From Styela clava (Eukaryota > Chordata > Ascidiacea > Stolidobranchia > Styelidae), in the NCBI RefSeq assembly GCF_964204865.1, contig NC_135250.1:2728001-2792000 (forward strand): a stretch of 64,000 bases of DNA. The letters run 5' to 3'. Shown here in pieces: positions 1 to 11,162 of this stretch (position 1 is its first letter; each line of letters opens with the position of its first letter). A model generated the notes under the pieces. It was given only the letters and a program-made list of their open reading frames with translations. It ran no database searches and had not been told where the DNA came from. The position numbers and the translations under genes were made by a program.

Positions 1-899
1 AAGTCAAACTTCACATGTCTGTGCATTCCAATGAAAGACCATATGAATGTAAAGAATGTGGAAAACATTATAAAAATAAGGAAAACTTGTTAACTCATTC
101 AAAGGCTCACACAGATTCAAAAATATTCTCATGCACAATCTGTCAGAAGTCGTTCGTAAGGAAAAATCAACTGGTTGCGCACCTAAAAGTACATTCAAAT
201 GAAAAACCATTTTCATGTGAAATATGTGGAAAGGATTTTAAACGATCAGGAGATCTTAGGAAACATGTAAATACGCATTTGAATGAGCGACCTCAAAAAT
301 GTGATTTATGTGACAAAACGTACAAAAAAACGTCCCATCTGAAAGCACATATTGAAATGTATCATATGAGAATAAGAGATTTTGAATGCGAAGTCTGTGA
401 AAAGAAGTTCTTCACAAGTACTCTACTACGTATACACATGAGAAGTCATTCAAAGGAGAAGCCGTTTTTGTGTCTTGTGTGTAATAAATCATTTACAAGT
501 AAACATAATTTAGAAATCCACCATAGAATTCACACAGGTGAAAAACCATATGAATGTAAAGAATGTGGGAACAAATTTCGTCAGAAAAGCCAATTAAACA
601 CTCATATAAACAACCACAAACTGGAGAAGACCGGCGAGAGACCTTTTATTTGTACATGGTGTGGAAATTCATATAAAACAAAGAGCTACCTAAACACACA
701 TTCAAAAATCCATACAGATGAAAAACCATATTCATGTGAAATTTGTGGGAATACCTTTCGTCTTAAAAGTAATTTGGAAATTCATTCAAGAGTTCACACT
801 GGAGAAAAGCCATATAAGTGCACAAACTGTGAAAAGTGCTTCTCACATTCGAAAACTATGGAAAATCATGTGATAAATCAAGTTTGCATTGAAAAATAG
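1..899 (+). CDS. C2H2 zinc-finger protein, 3' part (gene 1)
   Basis: Open from the window edge (first full codon at position 3) to the stop at 897-899; the 5' part lies outside. Seen: nine C2H2 fingers in a row after the tail of another, with linkers of the HTGEKP type or variants such as HSNEKP, HTDEKP and HLNERP, and a last finger that ends in Cys instead of His (C2HC, HVINQVC). Family knowledge: such poly-finger proteins usually bind DNA in the nucleus as transcription factors. No KRAB, BTB or ZAD domain is visible, but the N-terminus is missing. Its fingers match fingers 6-15 of the minus-strand gene at 19883-21469 one for one, including an extended linker before the third-last finger. 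A polyadenylation hexamer lies at 992-997. The target is unknown. Confidence 0.93.
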   Translation, partial: VKLHMSVHSNERPYECKECGKHYKNKENLLTHSKAHTDSKIFSCTICQKSFVRKNQLVAHLKVHSNEKPFSCEICGKDFKRSGDLRKHVNTHLNERPQKCDLCDKTYKKTSHLKAHIEMYHMRIRDFECEVCEKKFFTSTLLRIHMRSHSKEKPFLCLVCNKSFTSKHNLEIHHRIHTGEKPYECKECGNKFRQKSQLNTHINNHKLEKTGERPFICTWCGNSYKTKSYLNTHSKIHTDEKPYSCEICGNTFRLKSNLEIHSRVHTGEKPYKCTNCEKCFSHSKTMENHVINQVCIEK

Positions 900-991
900 T
901 GTTTTATCATGTTTGGTTAGGTTTTCTATAAACCAAGACCACTCGTACTATTTTTGCATATCACGGCTTTTTGGGGATTGAATGTTTTGTG

Positions 992-997
992 AATAAA
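992..997 (+). promoter_or_regulatory. Polyadenylation signal AATAAA, zinc-finger gene 1
   Basis: An AATAAA hexamer lies about 95 bases after the stop codon of zinc-finger gene 1. It is the nearest canonical hexamer, so this is the likely 3' end. Confidence 0.5.
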
Positions 998-1138
998 TTC
1001 ATGAATGCTAGTAATTATAATCATATATGTCAGAAGAGTGTGTTTTTATATGGAAAAGCTTGTTATTTGTTCAAGGTAGGAGGATAGAAAGCTGACAAGA
1101 CACTGTCTGTAACGTCAAACTTTAGGCTCTGGTGTGGC

Positions 1139-1291
1139 CAGTGGTGGGATTAGGAGTCTCACGGAATTTTATGAGATCAGCGAACCGGTTAGCTCTATTG
1201 GTTACTGTTAATGTTCTGTTTGTAACAACCGGTTGAAAAATATGACTTTTGTGATGAAACCGGCTGAAAAAAAAATTGAATTCCACCACTA
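1139..1291. mobile_element. hAT-type MITE, 153 bp
   Basis: Inverted ends (CAGTGGTGGGATT / AATTCCACCACTA) are flanked by an 8-base target duplication with one mismatch (ggtgtggc at 1131-1138, ggtgtgac at 1292-1299). The 8-base duplication is the hAT signature. The same family recurs at 19634-19814. It is non-coding. Confidence 0.8.
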
Positions 1292-1299
1292 GGTGTGAC

Positions 1300-2110
1300 T
1301 TAACGTTTTAAGCGTTAGGAATATCACCGCAGGATGGACATGCCTGGTCTAGTATATGAATATCAAAACCAAAAAAAGAAGAAATTGAAAATATAAAATA
1401 CACGTTATAAATTGGGCGACCATCGCATTAATGATCAGCGCTGCAAAACATTGGAATTCCAGAAAAACCCCGATTTTCATACTGCTTCATGCGCCTCGGT
1501 GAAGGCATTTGTAGAAAGTAAAGTAGTAAAATGGAACCCGCGTTTACTTCTTCACCTCATTTACGCGTGAAAGGCTCTGTATTTCGGCGAAACCTCCGTA
1601 TATTTCGATAGTTTGAATTGTATTGGTTCCAATTTCTCTGTTGACAAAAGTAGCAAAAAAAAAAAATACATAGTTTGTCACAACTTTGTTTGTAGTGTGT
1701 AGAGTAGACAGAGTGATAAAATTATAGACGTTTTCACGCAAGCTCGAGTACGTGGATACCCTTTATTAGTTTTATACGTTCTTGTTCCTTGTTATTCGTT
1801 CGTACGTTTTGTTTGAGATCGAGAGGTTGTGGCGTTCGAGGATTGTTAGTATGCGCGTTGTAGTATCATAATAGAATTTCACTCATTTTATTTTAAATAT
1901 AACGTTCAGGTATAAATATCAATGGAGCTTCGGCTCCTATCGTATCGTTGATAAACTTATATCCGCGCTCGAGCCTGAGTGAACCGAAATATCTAAATCG
2001 GATTTGTCCGCTTAAATTTAGCAATTGAAGTATAATTTAGATTAACTCACATTTCATTATCCACGAACCTTCAAGCATTTCCAAAGTGCAGAATAAAATC
2101 GATATACAAC
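1300..2110. other. Intergenic AT-rich stretch, no gene seen
   Basis: No convincing reading frame, splice-paired exon or RNA gene was found. The open frame near 1544-1741 (-) is short and low in complexity. Confidence 0.5.
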
Positions 2111-2112
2111 AT

Positions 2113-3570
2113 AATCGTTACGGCTATTGAATCTCATTTGCCGTAAAATCGCAAGTTATGAGAGCTACTGAGACTAATAAAAATCGCAGTGCAGATTTGA
2201 GCATATCTATCAGTTGGGGTTACGTGAAGCTAACTACTTTTCCTTACTCTATGCGAGGGATCGGCAACCTACGGCCCGAGGGCCTGATCCGGGCCGCGAC
2301 ACTTCACTAGATTATGGTAACAAAACAACTGTTTTGACGATTGTATTCTTTACGTAACAGAATTTATTGTGAGACACATGTGGAATAAATTATATTATAA
2401 CCTAACGAGTATATAATTCACAATTACTCGTTTAATGAGCCGATAATTTAATTATAATTAGACAAATGGCAACAAAACGACGAAAATGATTCTGAGAGAA
2501 AAGGTTTCAATGACGCCGAAAATATTCAAATTTTTTGAGGTGCAATGCAATGAAGAAATAAATTTATATTTTATTCGAGAATTTTATCATAAAAAGTATC
2601 ATCCGTTCGGTTTTCAACTTCCTAAAAATATGTGCGGGCCGTCAATGACTTGCAACCCTTAATTTTGGCCTTGCCGACCCCTGGTCTAAGTCTTTGTGCA
2701 AGTGGATACGTATAACGCAAGATGCTGTAGCAAGAGTAAAGATGACTATTCTATGTAATTCAAGAGACTTGCGACACACTAACACAAATGTATTTCTGTA
2801 ACGTTTCGTCTGACAGAGGTCCAATTCCACAAAAGCATAGAGCAAGGAAAGGTAGTTAGTTTCGCGCAACCCCAACTGATAGTTATTGAATCTAAATTGC
2901 CGTAAATCGTAAGTTATGGTCAGGGAGCTTCTGAGACTGAAAAATCACAGTGCAGATTTGAGCGTTAGTAAATACTGATCGATGCGAAATCAGTTTATAT
3001 CGATACAAGCAGGAAATTACCTATAAAGTAGTATGTTCCAAATAATTAAAGTTCTAGGAAAAATGCTTGAGACATGAATTTTGTATGTGGTAGGTATTAC
3101 TTTTACGGTATTAGCAATGATATATATTGTGTATAATAGTACTAAAATTATCAATGTTGGCTTCATTGTTGATTACTGGCAGCAGCGAATGAGGCCGACT
3201 CTCAGAGGTTCTAGTGCTGCGACTTTTTATTAATATAAGCACAAAAAACACTGAATACACGTCCTCATCTCAAACAAAATTACAATGAAGCGTTCTGTCT
3301 ATTTCATAACAAAAGTGTGAGAGACTTATTATTAGTTTTTTAACCGGTTGCAGTGCAGGTTTGAGCGTTATCAAATATTGATCGACGCGAAACTAAAATT
3401 AGTTTATGTCGTCTATGAAGAAGTATATTCCACATAGTGAAAATTCTTGGTAAAAATAGTTGGGACACAAAATTTTTGTGAGATATGTATTACTTTTAAG
3501 GTATATATAATGTGTGTAATTGTACTGAATAGTATAACTATATGTATAAGTTTATTTCGACTACATAATC
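2113..3570. repeat. Cluster of nested and duplicated repeats
   Basis: An inverted-repeat element (2208-2882, ends CTATCAGTTGGGGTT / AACCCCAACTGATAG) is flanked on both sides by diverged direct copies of the same sequence (2117-2205 and 2883-2970, sharing cagtgcagatttgagc). A hAT-like piece with ends GGGATCGGCAACC / CTTGCCGACCCC (about 2254-2685) sits inside it. The sequence after the right copy (2948-3180) recurs diverged at 3353-3570, and weakly at 7236-7680. No coding capacity was seen. Confidence 0.6.
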
Positions 3571-3699
3571 AGCCGTCGCTGTTGGTCATATTCGTCACAA
3601 TGACGCAAACATTTATGACATAACAATGCATCATCGTAATTGATGCATGGTGACATTGGAATCCCCCTTTTTTACTGGGCGACAACGTAGGGTTTTCAT

Positions 3700-4010
3700 T
3701 TTCATCCCGGAAGAGAGGAAAGTCGATGAGACGACCTAATCATATGGCGAACCGCGGCCTCTCGTCCGTCAGTTCATGTCGGGTGAGTGAGAGATTGTTT
3801 AGCAAGTTGTTTGTTCAGGGTGCGTGGACTTGATGTTGGAGGAAGCTGTAACCAACCAGCGGTTATGTGACAACCCTACGACGGCAAGGAGGCCGGCAAT
3901 CCTCTCGCACAATATCTCCATGCGGGAGTCGAGCCAGAAAATCCACGCAGAATAACTTGGGGCGAGATGGCAAGCGGATTCCTAACGCTCAGCTCGATGC
4001 GCCATACCGT
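3700..4010 (-). mobile_element. tRNA-derived SINE copy
   Basis: Reads on the minus strand from a tRNA-like head near 4008 through the shared body (cctcctccaccatcaagtcc type) to the tail ending in a gggataaatatgtaaa-like sequence near 3704. The family recurs at least seven times here, usually with box B (GGTTCRAATCC). This copy's box B is damaged. Confidence 0.7.
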
Positions 4011-4099
4011 CGAGTGAAAAACGTAATTCCTCGTATTCAGCGATTTTATTGTTTTGATAACTAGCGGTATGCGGGTTCCGCAAATAAACGACATACAAG

Positions 4100-4346
4100 C
4101 AGGGGCGTGCTAAACTTTTCTGCTGCCCGAGGTGAGAGTCTGAAAATGAAGCACCTTATACCTAACGTCAAAAATAATTTGGGAAATAAACAAATTATAG
4201 GTGTTGTAATATTAAATTAAAGGTAAAGAAAAAGAGAAATGTTTGTATTATTTTTATTAAAATCACCAAACCAGGCAAAAAACTCGCTTCTATACCGTGC
4301 TGCCCGGGGCGGCTGCCCCTTTGGCTCCTCTCTGGACACGTCACTG
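4100..4346. mobile_element. hAT-type MITE, 247 bp, exact 8-bp target duplication
   Basis: Begins CAGGGGCGTG and ends ACACGTCACTG. It is flanked by a perfect 8-base duplication, catacaag, at 4092-4099 and 4347-4354. Non-coding. Confidence 0.85.
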
Positions 4347-4536
4347 CATACAAGTTTCTTGATTACGCTAATTACTACAAAATAATTGCCATATACCCGC
4401 GCGCAGATAATAATAGTTTGTGTGCAATTTTTGTTTTAATGCATCAAAAGTGAAGTACCTCGAAAGCCACAAAATATTTCTAAATTGACTAATCCCAGTT
4501 CATTGGCATTTGACTCGAGTTACTTATAATCTTTGA

Positions 4537-4770
4537 GGGTGGCGCATTTTGGTAAGCGTTCGGAGTACCTCCGATTACCCTGCGTGGGTTCGCAGGTTCA
4601 AATCCCGTGCGGGGTTAATTATATGCGAGAGGATCTCTTCGCCTCCGTGGGGTGCTTCCCCCACCATCAAGTACATGCATCTGAAAACAAATACCTAATC
4701 CCATGCCCAGTATGGAATAGTATCCGGACGAGAGGCTTGGTTCGCCATATGATTAGGACGTCGTGTTATC
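4537..4770 (+). mobile_element. tRNA-derived SINE copy, near complete
   Basis: The head carries a box A-like TGGCGCATTTTGG and a box B GGTTCAAATCC, followed by the family body (accatcaagtacatgcatc, tatccggacgagaggc, ttcgccatatgatta). It lacks the structure of a functional tRNA gene. Confidence 0.75.
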
Positions 4771-4822
4771 TTATTTATCAAATGATGTGTAAGAAAGGAA
4801 TTTTAGATAACGTTTTAGCAAC

Positions 4823-5640
4823 ATTATTATCAAGTCCACGCATCTGAAACAAATAACCGACTAATTGATCCCATATCCCATGCAGAGGATGTTAAAGTAT
4901 GGATCGCGCCAAGGTCGCCAATGCAAGGGCGATCTAAGAGTAGCGGCCGAATCTTTCAGCTAGTACAATGTCTCAATTTACTTTTTTAACTTGGTATTCA
5001 AAAACAACGAAATATAATATGTCATCCACGCAAAGAACTGTTTTGAGCGCATTGTTGCATCGCAACAATGTTGTGACGACAACCATGCACATCGCTTTGC
5101 GTTTGGTTGACCGCGCGGAATGTCATCATACTGAAGCAAAATCACCAAAAATAGATGCCTTCTTTGGTAATGTGAATCTTAGTTGCAAAGACAATAAAGT
5201 TGTCAACATTGACTGATTCGAGATCTAGAGAGAATGTGGCTTCTTTTCTGCTATCATTGGCGACCGCGAGCAAAGATTTTCGGCACTAACGGTTGTTAAA
5301 ACTAAGGCTCGCTATCGCCTCGATTGTAGTGACGACTTGCGGATTGCGCTCAGTAAAATAGAGCCGTGTATTGAAAATAAAATGGAAAATAAATTTCCGT
5401 TTCACCAATCACACTGAGATAATGAAGTGTTTTCAACAAATCTTTGTCTGTATCTGAGTCAAAGAGTACTAACAATAAAAATATATTTTTGCGATGTTTA
5501 GGATTGGGTCGCGAGTATTCTTAATTCTTAGATTTGGGTCGCGCTCAAAAAGATCCAAGAACCTCTGCATAGATTGGTATCCGGACGAGAAGTCGTGGTT
5601 TGCCGTATGATAAAGGGTCGAGAGTCTTCCCGGTTTAGCA
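4823..5640 (+). mobile_element. SINE copy split by a hAT relic
   Basis: SINE sequence runs 4823-4882, breaks, and resumes at 5568-5640 at the next position of the family consensus (…cccatg | gattggtatccggacgag…). The inserted block, 4883-5567, is a decayed hAT element. Confidence 0.65.
4883..5567 (+). pseudogene. Decayed hAT transposon with transposase C-terminal remnant
   Basis: The block begins CAGAGGATG and ends AGAACCTCTG, an imperfect inverted end. From about 5253 to 5384 one frame reads a recognisable hAT C-terminal (dimerisation) piece: GDREQRFSAL, VVKTKARYRL, DDLRIALSKIEP. This resembles the ZBED5/hAT type 'EqaFS..K..KtklRnrL..dLr.als.i.P'. Stops interrupt the frame upstream and no intact BED finger or catalytic region is left. 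It is a dead relic; the assignment rests on this one conserved block. Confidence 0.6.
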
Positions 5641-6910
5641 CTGTTTACCCAATTTATTACACTCTGGATGAGGTTCAAGGCATGGAGTCGGAACCCAAGA
5701 CATATAACCTGCAATGTCAACATCGCATTCAGCTGTATTAGAATCTCAAAAAGATGTATCTTTTTGCACATCCCCCTCCAACGCTCAAAATAGGAAAATT
5801 AGTCATTATCCAGTTAAGGTTAGGGTAAGGAATGCAAATTGCGCTGAAAATTCAAATTTTTAAATCATACCTAACCCCCAAGTGGATAGTTTGTTATTTA
5901 AAAATGTGGTATAGGTGTTTTCGTCAAATCTCACATTTTTGCATTAGTGGCGGAGGCATTGTACAAATGATACAAATACCTTTTTCACCATTTTTTATTC
6001 GGCTTATTTTATCGTTTGTAATGCTGTCGAAAAAAACTACAACTTATTGTCGTCCCGGATTATTTTTCCGGGACGACATTTTTTTATGGCGATTTTACTT
6101 GTTTGAAACCTTTGTGTTAAATCAGGCTGTTAACTCAATATAAATTGATGTGATTACACCATATTATCGGCTTTCCTCTCCCCGAGATAAATATGTAAAA
6201 TTCTATCCTCTGTTATAGATCAGATAATAACGATAATATAGTTTACATATCATAAATATATCTTTGGCGTAACTGGCACTGGAATCGATTTAGTATTTTG
6301 ATTATAAGGGATGGTTCTTGAGACCCTATTTTACAGTTTTATTTTTAAATAAACGTGTCATAAACCAGACCATCCGTAATATGGGAATCTAGTCCTAGTA
6401 GGTAAAACATATTGTTTCTTGTGGAAACCACCGATATTCCTTCTGCTTGTCTTGAATTAGCTTCTTTGTGTTTGGCGAAGGCGAAACCTTCGTATCGGTT
6501 ACGTATACATTGTATATTCATTGTTTGGTTTGCACTAGATTCGCTCTCTTTCGTCACTTCGCGTCTGTATTATAAATAGTATCGCCAAACAGAATTTAGC
6601 AGACGTCAATCTGCGGTTCTCGGTATACAATAATATACTCGGTATACCGTTGAATCGAGCTGTATTTAAATAAATATTTACTCTAGTCTATGATATCAAT
6701 TCACAGAACACAGCAAAACTGGTGATGGTAGAAAATGTACTCAGCTTACTGCTGCGAATTTACTTGGTTCCAAATTAGAATTTGGCTACAATAAATGTAA
6801 TGCAATGTTTCTATTTATAATTCTTTAATGGGAAGAGTCTGTGAATAGGGATTGCAACAATTGGTTTTAAGATTTGTTATAAAAATGGGCTTGGATATCC
6901 TTAATATCAG
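5641..6910. other. Intergenic stretch; one SINE tail
   Basis: Only a SINE 3' tail at about 6146-6200 (tcggctttcctctcc, gagataaatatgtaaa) and AT-rich sequence are seen. The open frame near 5832-6143 has no recognisable domain and overlaps a sequence repeated near 9585-9650. Confidence 0.5.
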
Positions 6911-6916
6911 GTAATG

Positions 6917-7680
6917 ATTGGTGTAGCGCGAGGCTAACTTACATTCCTTGCTTCATGTGTGTGATCGGTGTGCATATAATGCAAAGGTACTGTAGCAAGA
7001 ATAAAGATGATCATTATATTTGATTCAAAAGTCTTGCGGCAAACCAACGCAAATGCATTTGTAACGTTCCGTCTGGCTGAGATCAAACTTCTACAAACCC
7101 ACATAGTTTTTCATATCGTGTTTCGCCCGAGTAGTTCAGCAATTTTAAGTGTAATAAAGAGTAACTGGCATTCTATTGCTAGACCACGCTCTTTATTCTG
7201 TCAAAGGAACGATATAACAACGAAACACAGTATGAACGTAACGGCCGTTGAATCTGAATTGCCGTAAAAACGCAAGTCGGTTAAATCTCAAATTGCTATT
7301 TCAGAATGATCATTCAAGTATATTTTGAGACACGGTAAATGACACGTATATTCGAGCATTGTAAATATAGGAATCGAAATAATAGGAATCGCCGATATAA
7401 AATTCCCTGCGTTTGCAGACAAAACTAAAAGTGACATTTTGCAACTTTGAGTTCATTGCCACTTGCCAGAGAGAAATTTATCAGAATTGCCATTGCGATT
7501 AATATGAAGTGCTTATATATTTTAATAGCTTTAAATTACTAATTGACAAGGATATAATGGTGAAGTGTGTGAACCGTGAACAGCATCAGCCTTGCTTTGC
7601 CGTCTCAACGTGTTTAATAGTGCTAGGAATATCAATGTGGGCTTCGCTCTTGATTACTGACAGAAATAGCAATGAAGACA
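6917..7680. repeat. Diverged copy of the hammerhead-like repeat family
   Basis: Shares the block ggctaact…ctgtagcaagaataaagatga and the degenerate aacgttccgtctgg with copies near 2690-2880, 38910-39730 and 57165-57440. It is followed by a diverged copy of the 2883-3200 sequence (gccgttgaatctgaattgcc). Confidence 0.55.
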
Positions 7681-7799
7681 AAGTTCATACCTTGGAAAAA
7701 CTAAAGATGCAACTTCAATGTGTGACATGTGATTTGTGCCACAGGAATGGGGGTTCGGATTGCTCACGTAGTAATGATTGGTAAGAGTGTTTTGTATAT

Positions 7800-10700
7800 A
7801 TATTGCAGAGGAGTCGCCCCCCCCCCTCGTTTTGAAATTAAAAAAAATCAATTTTCACATATCATACATAGTGATTTTTTGTAGCTCAAACGCTAATGTG
7901 ACTTGAACCCAAAATCCAAAACCCGTGTATGAATGCAATTGCTAACTAAACAGATTTGCAATATGTGTGAACAAAGAGCGACGACACGTATTTATGCGAG
8001 TGTTTGTTTATTACCTTATGTTCTGCAAAGTTATTACAACCAAAAATATACAAATCATATTTACAGATGAAAAGCGGTCCCAAAGGGCATATTTGCACCT
8101 ATTGTGCAAATTTACACAAGCTCGAGTAAAAAGTTTGAAAAGTCCGTGAGATCACGATTTTCGTTTATTTTTATCGAATCGGAGGAAAGGTTAAAGTTAA
8201 TAAAATGTAGGACGCAGGTCCATTTTTACGACCATTCATTGGTTCAGCAGCATATTTACTGCATGATAGAATGACGTTATAAAGTGGAAGTTGAATGGTT
8301 CTGCTTTTGGGTTTGCTTATAAAGCTTGAACAAACTTCATCTGGGTGCCTTACAAAAGATTTACGCGGCCTATTATTTGTGTGTGTGGGTATTTCCTAGT
8401 TACTAGTGTGTTCATTTGTTCTATAAATAAGTCGTGGATCTGCAACAAAGGGTGAAATTTGACCTGAGAGACAATGAAGTTCCGCATGTTACATCAACGG
8501 TATTTTACGCCTTCACTCAGAACAAGGCTCGAAACGATCATTGTGTCTGATACGCTATAGAACAGGAGCGGGCGAGGTTTTTGGACCAGAGGTCAAAAAT
8601 GTTGTCCACCTGAACTGGCGGGCCATGTAAGCGTGACGTAAAAGTCACATTTTATGAATAGAATTTTATATACAGTGTTGTATGAACAAAAGTGGAAAAC
8701 AATAAGTCTCGTGCCAAAACTAATCGTGAAACAGATGCCTTGAGTTTTTTTTAGCTAAAACATCAAAATCTGGTTTTAGTTTGGTTGCGGCAACATCATG
8801 TGGGCCAGATTGAATAACCCAACGGGCCGTAGAATGACCTTTTAAATCGGAACTAAAACAGTTCTGCTTGGCTCTATTCGCGATGCTTTCATCATGGTCT
8901 TTAAGCAAGTTTATACAAGCTTCGTTCAAACGAAGCGATAGTGCAGTTTCAGCGATATTTACGAGTCAAAACCGCGTATTTTCTGTTCTGCATGTGGTAG
9001 TTTCGAAACAAAAAAATGAACGAGTTTCAGATTACGCCACGCTATTTTGCACTTATTAAGAAAAAAACGGTTTAACGTTCGAATATTCATATATATATAT
9101 ATGTATTATGCATGCATCATGCATACACTATGTATGCGTTTACAATTTCTGGTATTTTCACTTGAAATAAAAAGCTTTTATTAGGGTTTTTTACAAGAAA
9201 TGTTCCGCATAAAATTTTGCATACTAAATGAGTGATGTCAAGTATGGGGAACCGTGATACAAAGAGGATACTTTATTTTTATAATATTTACTTGATAGAT
9301 TGTGGGGTGATGTGGTTCAGCTATTACAGTTCCTCATTTAAACAATGATTTATTCGTCAAGCAAAAAATGTTTTTATTTGAAATTCTGAAGCGAGGAGGA
9401 ACTCCAACAACAATTCGAGATGATATATAAACACGATGGCATGTTTTTATAAAGAAAATCGATACGTCGGCAAATTACGTCGTTTTGTTCACACTGGTAT
9501 TGGATTATGTTTAAAATGGGATTGCAGAATTTCTCGTCGTCGCAGGGTGATTTCCGAACGAACAACTATATAGGAATGCATATTGCCATGGAAATTCAAA
9601 TTTTCAAATCATTTCCAACCCGAGGCCTATCTGGATAATTAATAATTTGTTATAATGACCCATTACCATTCTCGACCTCGACTGGTATTTGAAAAGGCAA
9701 CCCGTCCTTGAGTTATCATCTGTATAAACACTAATTATATTTAACAAAGATACAATGGCGCACAAAGGGAGCGAAAAAAATTGTTACGTTTTCATTTTAT
9801 GATGTGCATAATACATGAAGTAAAAATTTCTGTTACAATTTCAAAACTTTGTAATGAAATCGGTTCTCAATATATACAAACAAGGTTCGTTTTATTTCAA
9901 TCATTTTTTTTTTAGTTTTTTTTATTTTATTTCACATAATACGCCTTTATAAGCCCCTTCATCAGTTACACGGAGCACATCGACATTCTTTTGTTTAATT
10001 TAATACAGGACGTTCGTTATAAAAAGGGGATAGGAAGGTTTTTGGACAAGGGGCCAACAACTTTGCCCACCTCAACTGGCGGGCCATGTAAGTGTAACGT
10101 GAAAAGTTACATTTTATGGACAATATTTACAGTGTCACAAAAGCAAAAGTGGAAAACAATAACCCCATGCTAAAACCACATTTAATCGCAATCTCGACAA
10201 ATTCCTTGAGCTATTTTTTATATATACATGGCTCTCATGACACAAAAAACTAGAGCTGAATTGTTGGAGTGAGCATATGAAATTGTATTTAACGATAAGC
10301 TTGATATTTCGCAGAGCATGCTTCCTCAGGAACCGACCGACAACCATATGTGATCGAAGGAGTTGCACGATAAAGCTCTTATCTCGCATGTTTGTTGATG
10401 ATATTTCCCAGATGGTATTTTCCGTCGGTTGACGTAATTGTATACGATTAGCTTATCTATCAATTTATTATTGAAAGAAGTGAACCAAACAATATGCTTG
10501 ATTTATATATATATATATAGACTTTTGGTACATACTGGCGCATAAAACCCCACTATAAATCTGTATAGTTTCAATAGCTTTTGGCATTTAATGAAATTCA
10601 TAATTTATCATAAAAAATGCGCCCTCGATTAATAGTTAGTTATTTGACAATTTATAACGTCGATTAGTGAAATGAGTTACTTGTACGTTATTATTTGAGT

Positions 10701-11044
10701 GAAAGTTATATCCAATTTGATTGGCTGCCACACCCTAGATACGCCACTGCACACGAATTAGCGTCTATCTAAAACAAACAAAAAAGGCAAACAAATTAAC
10801 AGCTACGGAAAATTATGAGACCTTAAAATAGACGATGTACACATCGTTATGCAAATATTAATCGTCTCTCTGCAGCCGTTATCGTTAGCTGCGATATTTG
10901 AAGGTTGCAATTGACTGATGCGATAAATACAACTTAAAACTTGCCAAAAATTTGTAACTTATTGAGTTTTCTTCAAATTAAAACGAAAACTCGCAAATAT
11001 TTTCCATCAATATTTCTACAATAACTTCTTTCAATTTTTTACAG
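7800..11044. other. Intergenic/5' region of the TNF-like gene with two related repeats
   Basis: Two copies of one interspersed repeat lie at about 8563-8840 and 10009-10230 (shared aactggcgggccatgtaag, gtggaaaacaataa). A third is at 59613-59915. Short AT microsatellites occur at 9090-9106 and 10505-10521. The first exons of the TNF-like gene, including a membrane anchor, should lie in or upstream of this stretch, but I could not identify them. Confidence 0.45.
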
Positions 11045-11162
11045 CAAAAAACTACGAAGAAAGTGTGCAAATCATGGTTGGCGAATTTCAAAGCTGTTTA
11101 AAAAGTCAATTCTACCCGAAAAATGTCAAAATACTCATGAATCAAGAGAGTACGTGGAAAAG
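11045..11162 (+). CDS. TNF-like gene, stalk exon a
   Basis: Follows a ttttttacag acceptor and ends before gtttgt. It carries one base plus 39 codons of a basic segment (KKLRRKC…EYVEK). A second frame is open too, but only this one joins the next exon without a stop. Confidence 0.6.

Noticed and set aside
4537..4612. tRNA gene-like sequence with box A and box B
   Set aside because: It is the head of a dispersed SINE; the tRNA arms are not intact and the body continues with the family consensus.
5832..6143. 103-codon open frame
   Set aside because: It overlaps sequence repeated elsewhere in the window and shows no domain.
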